DNA from: an uncultured Drancourtella sp.
GTDB lineage: Bacteria > Bacillota > Clostridia > Lachnospirales > Lachnospiraceae
DNA: 64,000 nt
Direction: 5' to 3'
Assembly (NCBI GenBank): GCA_937880845.1
Contig: CALFLL010000067.1
Location: 24,452-88,451, forward strand
Made by a program: the position numbers and the translations under genes. Within the stretch, counting starts at the first letter, position 1, and each line of letters begins with the position of its first letter. A model generated the notes under the pieces. It did no database searches. It was not told where the DNA came from and was given only the letters and a program-made list of their open reading frames with translations. This document shows positions 58,219 through 64,000 of this stretch, piece by piece.

Positions 58219-58237
58219 CTACATTATATACGAAAGC

Positions 58238-59260
58238 TTACTTCTCATCGTCTTCCCATGGCAGAATATTATGCTCTGTCTTTCTGTGACGAAGCATTAG
58301 ATCCTTTACTGCTTCTCCCGGATTTTTCCCTTCAAAAAGCACTTCATTTACCTGTTCTACAATCGGCATAGACACATTGTACTTTTCAGCCAATGCTCTT
58401 GCTGCCTTTGCAGAATAAACGCCTTCTACTACCATCTTCACTTCGTCCATGGCCTCCTGCATTGACATTCCCCGGCCAATCAGGTATCCTGCCTTACGAT
58501 TCCGGCTGTGAACACTTGCACAGGTTACGATCAAATCTCCGATTCCGGTCAGACCGGTAAATGTTTCAATCTTACCACCCATTTTGATTCCGAGCCGAGC
58601 AATTTCGGCAATTCCTCTTGTAATCAGTGCCGCTTTGGTATTATCTCCATAGCCCAGGCCATCTGCAATACCTGCTGCAAGGGCAATAACATTTTTCAGA
58701 GAACCGCCAAGCTCGATTCCCAGAACATCCGGACTTGTGTAAACTCTAAATACTTCACTCATAAAAATCTGTTGAAGAAATTCTGCCGTTTTTCTTGTTT
58801 TTGCTCCTACCACACAGGTTGTAGGAAGTCCTTTTCCGACTTCTTCTGCATGACTTGGACCGGATAAAACAGCTACGTCCGCCTGCGGTACTTCTTGTTC
58901 AATCTGTTCCGTCAATGTCATCAATGTGTTTTCTTCAATCCCTTTCGCCACATTTAAAAGAATCTGTCCTTCTTTTACAAAAGGCTTCATGTTTCTTGCC
59001 GTCTGCCTTGTAAATGGTGACGGAACTGCCAGGACTACAAAGTCTTTTTCTTCGATAGCTTCTTTCATTTCGTTTGTAAATCGAATGCTGTCCTGAAGTT
59101 TCACACCAGGGAGTTTACTTTTATTTTCCCTCTCTTTATCAAGCATTTCTACTTCTTTTTGATCGATCGACCATACCGTTACATCATGTCCGTTGTTCGT
59201 CAGCAGCCAAGCTATCGCTGTTCCCCAGCTGCCTGCACCCATAATACCTGCTTTTGCCAT
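58238..59260 (-). CDS. gpsA: Glycerol-3-phosphate dehydrogenase [NAD(P)+]
   Basis: A 340-residue enzyme. The dinucleotide motif is IMGAGSWGTAIAWLLTNNGH near 6-25. The substrate lysine region is GIELGGSLKNVIALAAGIADG near 180-200. GDLIVTCASVHSRNRKAGYLIG near 245 is a family block. It makes sn-glycerol 3-phosphate for phospholipids. It comes 10 bases after plsY, which uses its product, so the pair feeds phosphatidic acid synthesis. Confidence 0.96.
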   Translation of the reverse strand: MAKAGIMGAGSWGTAIAWLLTNNGHDVTVWSIDQKEVEMLDKERENKSKLPGVKLQDSIRFTNEMKEAIEEKDFVVLAVPSPFTRQTARNMKPFVKEGQILLNVAKGIEENTLMTLTEQIEQEVPQADVAVLSGPSHAEEVGKGLPTTCVVGAKTRKTAEFLQQIFMSEVFRVYTSPDVLGIELGGSLKNVIALAAGIADGLGYGDNTKAALITRGIAEIARLGIKMGGKIETFTGLTGIGDLIVTCASVHSRNRKAGYLIGRGMSMQEAMDEVKMVVEGVYSAKAARALAEKYNVSMPIVEQVNEVLFEGKNPGEAVKDLMLRHRKTEHNILPWEDDEK

Positions 59261-59270
59261 ATCCTGCCTC

Positions 59271-59915
59271 CTATTTTTTCTTTCCGAAGGTTATTTTATT
59301 TTCCGTCCCATTCATCAGTCTGCGTATATTTGTTCTGTGTTTCCATACGGCAAGCAAAGAAAGAAATCCTGTCACAACATACATTTCCATCAAAAGTGTG
59401 TCAGACATCCCAAATTTTCCTGTCTGCCCCCGGAATAGAATACCCACAAAAAAAATCAGCACTACTGCCATGGAACCTACGGAAACATATTTTGTTGTTG
59501 CTACTATTGTAACAAATACAACAATCGCAATCAAGCATATCCATATATTCGTTGTGGCTGCAATGAGTCCTGCCATGGCTGCAATTCCCTTTCCGCCCTT
59601 AAATTTCATATAAAACGGGAAATTATGTCCGAGTATTGCTCCCATTCCTGCATACATGGATAAAAGCGGAAGCATCTCCGGATGTGTGTTTTTAAATAAA
59701 AAACGTACAAGAAGAACCGCAAAGATACACTTAAAACTATCGCCCAAAAATGTGATAATTCCTGCCTTTACCCCCAATGTCCGAAGGGCATTTGTCGATC
59801 CTGCATTACCACTTCCCATTTTCCGGATATCTACATGATGCATCTTTCCATAAATATATCCGGTCTGAAACAGACCGAATATATATCCGATTAAAAGACA
59901 TATGACACGTTCCAT
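59271..59915 (-). CDS. plsY: Glycerol-3-phosphate acyltransferase PlsY
   Basis: A 214-residue membrane protein with about five to seven segments. The three PlsY motifs are visible: MGSGNAGSTNALRTLG near 33-48, GHNFPFYMKFKGGKGIAAMAG near 95-115, and SVGSMAVV near 145-152. It acylates glycerol 3-phosphate from acyl-phosphate. It lies between der and gpsA in a common clostridial order. Confidence 0.95.
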   Translation of the reverse strand: MERVICLLIGYIFGLFQTGYIYGKMHHVDIRKMGSGNAGSTNALRTLGVKAGIITFLGDSFKCIFAVLLVRFLFKNTHPEMLPLLSMYAGMGAILGHNFPFYMKFKGGKGIAAMAGLIAATTNIWICLIAIVVFVTIVATTKYVSVGSMAVVLIFFVGILFRGQTGKFGMSDTLLMEMYVVTGFLSLLAVWKHRTNIRRLMNGTENKITFGKKK

Positions 59916-59922
59916 CGTTTTC

Positions 59923-61248
59923 TTACTCCTTTTCTTTTCTTTCTCTGATGAAAAACTTCAACGATGTGCCTCTAAAGCCAAACGCTTCACGGATTTTATT
60001 TTCCAGATATCTCGTATAAGAAAAGTGCATCAGTTCTTTGTCATTTACGAAAATGACAAATGTCGGCGGTTTCACGGCCACCTGAGTAATATAATATAAT
60101 TTCAGACGTTTTCCTTTATCTGACGGCGGCTGCTGCATTGCGATCGCCTCTGCCATAATTTCATTCAATACTCCTGTTGCAACTCTGAGATTTTGATTTT
60201 CAATGACCATATCGATCATATCAAACAGCTTTGGAAGTCTTTGTCCCGTTTTGGCCGAAACATACATGATTTCCGCATATGGCATATAAGATAATACCGT
60301 ACGGATTTTGTTTTCATATTCTCTCATGGTCTTATCATTTTTTTCAATGGCATCCCATTTGTTCACTACAATGATGACACCCTTTCCTCTTTCATGAGCG
60401 ATACCGGCAATTTTTGCATCTTGCTCTGTTACTCCTTCTGACGCATCAATGACCATCAGCACTACATCTGCACGTTCTACCGCAGTCACCGTGCGGATAA
60501 TGCTATATCTTTCCAACTCTTCTTTGATCTTGTTTTTTCTTCTGAGACCTGCCGTATCAATAAATACATACTCTTTTTCGTTGTGTACGATTTCCGTATC
60601 TATGGCATCTCTTGTTGTTCCCGCAATATTTGAAACAATCACACGGTTTTCTCCTAAAAGTTTATTGATAATAGAAGATTTTCCTACGTTTGGTTTTCCT
60701 ACGATTGCCACTCTCGGTCTTTCATCATCCTCATCTGCTTCTGCCGTATCCGGGAAATAAGATACGACCGCATCCAACAGATCCCCGATTCCAAGTCTTG
60801 AAGCTGCAGAAAGCGGAGTCGGATCTCCGATTCCAAGGTTATAAAATTCATATACATCCGGCATGAACTTTTGGAAATTATCTACTTTATTTACAGCAAG
60901 AATGACCGGTTTTTTTGCACGACGAAGCATATCTGCCACTTTGGAATCCGCATCTACCAATCCCTGCCGCACATCTGTAATAAAAATGATCACATCTGCC
61001 GTATCAATGGCGATCTGAGCCTGTTCTCTCATCTGAGACAGAATGATGTCTTTACTGTCCGGCTCGATTCCGCCTGTATCAATCAATGTAAATTCCTTGT
61101 CAAGCCAAGACACATCCGCATAAATGCGGTCTCTTGTAACTCCCGGTGTATCTTTGACAATGGAAATCATTTCTCCTGCCAAAACATTGAACAATGTAGA
61201 TTTTCCAACATTCGGGCGTCCTACAATCGCTACTACTGGTTTACTCAT
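59923..61248 (-). CDS. der: Ribosome biogenesis GTPase Der
   Basis: A 441-residue double GTPase. G-domain 1 has AIVGRPNVGKSTLFN near 6-20 with DTPGV and NKVD; G-domain 2 has VAIVGKPNVGKSSIINKLLG near 178-197 with DTAGLRRK and VNKWDAI. A C-terminal KH-like domain follows (about 350-441). Der acts in 50S subunit assembly. The start overlaps the DUF512 gene by 8 bases. Confidence 0.97.
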   Translation of the reverse strand: MSKPVVAIVGRPNVGKSTLFNVLAGEMISIVKDTPGVTRDRIYADVSWLDKEFTLIDTGGIEPDSKDIILSQMREQAQIAIDTADVIIFITDVRQGLVDADSKVADMLRRAKKPVILAVNKVDNFQKFMPDVYEFYNLGIGDPTPLSAASRLGIGDLLDAVVSYFPDTAEADEDDERPRVAIVGKPNVGKSSIINKLLGENRVIVSNIAGTTRDAIDTEIVHNEKEYVFIDTAGLRRKNKIKEELERYSIIRTVTAVERADVVLMVIDASEGVTEQDAKIAGIAHERGKGVIIVVNKWDAIEKNDKTMREYENKIRTVLSYMPYAEIMYVSAKTGQRLPKLFDMIDMVIENQNLRVATGVLNEIMAEAIAMQQPPSDKGKRLKLYYITQVAVKPPTFVIFVNDKELMHFSYTRYLENKIREAFGFRGTSLKFFIRERKEKE

Positions 61249-62581
61249 GTTCCCTCTCCTTTAAAACTGCGTCAATAAAATCTTGTCCGCTTGATTTTAC
61301 AATATCTATCTGTACTTGTAAAGCTTCTTCTAATTGTGATACCGTCATATCATCCAAAAAGACATCTTCGCCGCTCCTTAACATATTACATGGAAGAAGC
61401 AGCCTGTCTCCCAATTTCTTCCCTAAAAGCTGTTTCTTCAAATCCCCTCCCGTGATTAACCCGGAAACCGTAATACTTTCTCCGAAAAATTCATTTCTGA
61501 TACAATACAAATGAGCATCAAGATTCGGACATTTTTCTTTTAAACAATCTAAAAATTCTTTCAGATAGTCATAAGCAAGAACTCCCGTTGCAAGGGAAAC
61601 CGAAATCGTTCTGTCCGTATAGTTCAGGCTTTTATATGCTTCTTTGAACTCATTTTTCAGAAGCCGGACCATTCCCACTCCGTTTTCCAACTGAAGATAT
61701 CCGTCATATCGTTTTTCTTCCGGCACATCATATCCCGCCAAGATATACCACTCATCTCCTGCATGTATAAAATGAGTTCCGTATTTTTCGTATAATTTAT
61801 CCTGCCATTTATGAATGGTTTCTAAAACTTTCTTCGCATCCTCTTTTGTAAAAGGTTCTAACGGATACAGACCATCTCGGTATTTACTCAGCCCTACCGG
61901 AACAACCGATACACTCTGAAGATTCGGAATGTATCGCGACAAATCACAAATACTTCTTTCCAGTTCTTTTCCGTCATTTAACCCTTTGCATAAAACAATC
62001 TGCCCATTCATGGTAATTCCCGCTTCATTCAACCTGTCTGCCTTTTTCAGCGCTTCTCCGGCAAAACGGTTGTTAAGCATCTGGCATCTTAGTTTTGGAT
62101 TGGTTGTATGAAACGAAATATTAATAGGTTCCAAATGATACCGTATCATTCTTTCAATATCATGGTCACTCATATTGGTCAATGTGATATAGTTTCCCTG
62201 AAGAAAAGACAACCTGGAATCGTCATCTTTAAAATAAAGCGTTTCCCTCATTCCTTTTGGCATCTGATCGATAAAACAAAATACACATTTATTTCTGCAG
62301 GAACGATATTCATCCATCAATCCTTGTTCAAAGGTAATGCCAAGGTCTTCTTCATATTCTTTTTCAATCTCCAGTTCCCACTGCTCTCCATCCGGCTTTT
62401 CGATCAGCACAAGAAGATATTCATCATTGACATAATAATGATAGTCAAAAACATCTTCTATATCATGGCCGTTGATAGACAAAAGTCTGTCCCCCGGTTC
62501 AATTCCCATTTCCCTGGCAATACTTTTCTCTTCTACCGATGCCACTAGATGTTCGTGTTTCTTCTGATGATTTGCCATCAT
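61241..62581 (-). CDS. DUF512 family radical-SAM-like protein with PDZ domain
   Basis: A 446-residue protein. A PDZ-like domain (about 15-70) has IEPGDRLLSINGHDIEDV. A radical SAM cluster motif CRNKCVFCFIDQMPKGMR follows near 94-111 (CxxxCxxC). The C-terminal DUF512 region begins near 290 (DEWYILAGYDVPEEKRYDGY). The family is widespread in Clostridia and is usually next to der-plsY-gpsA as here, but its function is unknown. ATG 62581 has GGAGAGGAG upstream. Confidence 0.9.
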   Translation of the reverse strand: MMANHQKKHEHLVASVEEKSIAREMGIEPGDRLLSINGHDIEDVFDYHYYVNDEYLLVLIEKPDGEQWELEIEKEYEEDLGITFEQGLMDEYRSCRNKCVFCFIDQMPKGMRETLYFKDDDSRLSFLQGNYITLTNMSDHDIERMIRYHLEPINISFHTTNPKLRCQMLNNRFAGEALKKADRLNEAGITMNGQIVLCKGLNDGKELERSICDLSRYIPNLQSVSVVPVGLSKYRDGLYPLEPFTKEDAKKVLETIHKWQDKLYEKYGTHFIHAGDEWYILAGYDVPEEKRYDGYLQLENGVGMVRLLKNEFKEAYKSLNYTDRTISVSLATGVLAYDYLKEFLDCLKEKCPNLDAHLYCIRNEFFGESITVSGLITGGDLKKQLLGKKLGDRLLLPCNMLRSGEDVFLDDMTVSQLEEALQVQIDIVKSSGQDFIDAVLKEREHE

Positions 62582-62616
62582 TTCTTCTCCTCTCCATTCA
62601 TACTATTCCGAATTAT

Positions 62617-62645
62617 ATGATACTAAATTCCTGTTAAAATTGCAA
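62617..62645 (-). promoter_or_regulatory. Promoter of DUF512-der-plsY-gpsA
   Basis: Minus strand TTGCAA (62640-62645), 17-base spacer, TATCAT (62617-62622). Confidence 0.75.
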
Positions 62646-62662
62646 TTTTTTCCGTAGCTTTC

Positions 62663-62691
62663 TTGCCATCCCTCCAAAAAAATGGTATAAA
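62663..62691 (+). promoter_or_regulatory. Promoter of the PRPP synthetase-like gene
   Basis: Plus strand TTGCCA (62663-62668), 17-base spacer, TATAAA (62686-62691). It is back to back with the DUF512 promoter. Confidence 0.7.
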
Positions 62692-62756
62692 ATTAAAGTA
62701 AGATATTCTGATTTATTTTATAAATCCAAAATATACAGATGAAACGGGAGGCCATT

Positions 62757-63938
62757 ATGCCAAATATTAAATTATTAGAACAGGCTTTACCTGCTGCACC
62801 TCTGAAGATTGCAGCACTTAAAAGCTGCGAAAAACTCGGCAACAAAGTAAACGATTATATCGTCCAGTTCAGAAAAGAATCTTTAAACAAATACGTGGAT
62901 TCTGCTCTTTTTTCTTCTTATTCCTGTGACAATTATCTGGTAGAACACTCTTGTCCGCGTTTTGGTTCCGGTGAGGCAAAAGGAGTTCTGAAAGAATCCA
63001 TCCGCGGTAAAGACTTATTTGTCATGGTTGATGTATGCAATTACAGTCTTACCTATTCTGTTAACGGTCACCAAAACCACATGTCTCCGGATGATCATTA
63101 TCAGGATTTAAAGCGTATTATTTCCGCTGCTACCGGAAAAGCACACCGTATCAATGTCATTATGCCGTTTTTATATGAAAGCCGTCAGCATAAGCGTTCT
63201 AAACGCGAATCACTTGACTGTGCACTTGCATTGGAAGAATTGGTAGATATGGGAGTGTCCAACATCATTACATTTGACGCCCATGATCCTCGTGTGCAAA
63301 ATGCCATTCCTTTAAAAGGGTTTGATAACTTTAACCCGCCATATCAGTTTATGAAAGCACTTTTAAAGGCAGAACCAAATCTTCAGACCGATAAGGATCA
63401 TCTTATGATCATCAGTCCGGATGAAGGAGCTATGCATCGTGCTGTGTATTTTTCCAATGTTCTTGGTGTGGATATGGGTATGTTTTACAAACGGCGCGAC
63501 TATTCTATTGTCGTAAACGGAAAGAATCCGATCGTGGCTCACGAGTTCCTTGGCGACGATGTAAAAGGCAAAACCGTAATCATCGTAGATGATATGATCG
63601 CTTCCGGTGAAAGTATGTTGGATGTGGCAAAACAGTTAAAAGACCGTGGTGCTGCCCGCGTTTTTGTCTGCACTACATTCGGACTTTTCACAGAAGGCTT
63701 CGCTAAATTTGACGATTACTATAAGACAGGTTATATTGACAGACTGATCACTACAAACCTGACTTATCTGCCACCTGAAATCTATGAAAAACCATATTTT
63801 ATCGAGGCAGATATGAGCAAGTTCCTCGCCATCATCATCGATTCTCTGAATCATGATATTTCCATCAGTTCCGTCATGAATCCAACGGATAAAATCCACG
63901 CACTCCTTTCCAAACATAGAGCTTCTTTTGAAAAATAA
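62757..63938 (+). CDS. Ribose-phosphate pyrophosphokinase, long form
   Basis: A 393-residue protein, about 75 longer than the usual Prs. The C-terminal half holds the PRPP site KTVIIVDDMIASGESM near 273-288. The catalytic region is FYESRQHKRSKRESLDCALA-type sequence near 141-160 (PFLYESRQHKRSKRE, compare PYARQDRK), followed by NIITFDAHDPRVQNA near 172. The first 80 residues (LLEQALPAAPLKIAALKSCE) are an extension. It makes PRPP from ribose 5-phosphate and ATP. ATG 62757 has GGGAGG 5 bases upstream; 62739 is in frame but lacks one. This long form is seen in other Lachnospiraceae; activity is likely but unproven. Confidence 0.85.
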   Translation: MPNIKLLEQALPAAPLKIAALKSCEKLGNKVNDYIVQFRKESLNKYVDSALFSSYSCDNYLVEHSCPRFGSGEAKGVLKESIRGKDLFVMVDVCNYSLTYSVNGHQNHMSPDDHYQDLKRIISAATGKAHRINVIMPFLYESRQHKRSKRESLDCALALEELVDMGVSNIITFDAHDPRVQNAIPLKGFDNFNPPYQFMKALLKAEPNLQTDKDHLMIISPDEGAMHRAVYFSNVLGVDMGMFYKRRDYSIVVNGKNPIVAHEFLGDDVKGKTVIIVDDMIASGESMLDVAKQLKDRGAARVFVCTTFGLFTEGFAKFDDYYKTGYIDRLITTNLTYLPPEIYEKPYFIEADMSKFLAIIIDSLNHDISISSVMNPTDKIHALLSKHRASFEK

Positions 63939-63955
63939 TCATCGTAAAAATCATG

Positions 63956-64000
63956 ACCACCGGCTAAGCCGGTGGTTTGCTCTGCCCCTATAAGGGGCTT
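63956..64000 (+). terminator. Tandem hairpins after the PRPP synthetase gene (terminator or mobile-element end)
   Basis: A perfect 9-bp stem ACCACCGGC-TAA-GCCGGTGGT (63956-63976) is followed by TT and then a second hairpin GCCCC-TATAA-GGGGC. The first can act as a terminator, though the T tract is short. The paired hairpins also resemble the subterminal palindromes of IS200/IS605-type elements. The window ends before this can be settled. Confidence 0.5.

Noticed and set aside
1..64000. CRISPR array, prophage or integrative element inside the window
   Set aside because: No regularly spaced repeats, integrase, phage structural genes or direct-repeat boundaries were seen; gene content is core-like throughout.

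Overview
This is a 64 kb chromosomal stretch of a low-to-mid GC, endospore-forming anaerobe of the Clostridia, most likely a gut Lachnospiraceae. The evidence is intact spoIVA and sigK, the comM-dprA-topA-codY cluster, the ireB-ruvX-DUF1292-rnj cluster, DUF5688 and DUF6106-type proteins, and near-consensus sigma-A promoters with strong Shine-Dalgarno sequences. Genus cannot be settled from this window. About 62 protein genes, one tRNA and the RNase P RNA are present. There is no rRNA, no CRISPR array and no prophage. Most genes are on the minus strand; plus-strand genes are nfo, xpt, sigK, an HPr-like gene, pyrBI and a PRPP synthetase-like gene.

Layout. 1-3.8 kb: a partial CoA-disulfide-reductase-type flavoenzyme, a GntR/ABC transporter operon with a visible operator, and a MATE exporter. 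4-8.7 kb: a leaderless Cys-rich VWA protein, rpsB-tsf with a structured leader, and an NlpC/P60 cell-wall hydrolase. 8.8-14.6 kb: argS, an AlaX-like editing protein and a CPBP protease; nfo; tRNA-Arg(CCG); xpt. 14.6-21.2 kb: a six-gene selenium-dependent molybdenum hydroxylase (xanthine dehydrogenase type) operon holding three enzyme subunits plus YqeB, YqeC and XdhC maturation factors, with a MocA-like domain fused to YqeB. 21.3-31.5 kb: DUF5688, efp, an amidase-kinase-YqeG-aroD cluster, guaB, groESL with CIRCE, and codY.

31.6-37.2 kb: topA, dprA and a frameshifted comM, facing sigK. 37.2-44.7 kb: an NhaC antiporter; a translation/RNA cluster (mtaB, ireB, ruvX, DUF1292, rnj, trmR, U32 protein). 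44.8-54.1 kb: an HPr-like protein, thiI with its cysteine desulfurase, rsmE-prmA-NUDIX, a cysteine desulfidase-family gene, pheA and pyrBI. 54.1-64 kb: a cytidylate-kinase-like gene, rnpB, rnhA, sirC, a shortened cobU-like gene, spoIVA, gpsA-plsY-der-DUF512, and a long PRPP synthetase-like gene. Tandem hairpins end the window.

Recurring themes are translation and RNA maturation, envelope and spore formation, and purine/pyrimidine metabolism (XDH, xpt, guaB, PRPP, pyrBI). The points most worth following are the comM frameshift, the possible pseudoknot in the rpsB leader, the SigK that lacks a pro-sequence, the Se-Mo hydroxylase operon with its fused and rearranged maturation factors, and the VWA protein of unknown role. 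I did not find a clearly new multi-gene system.
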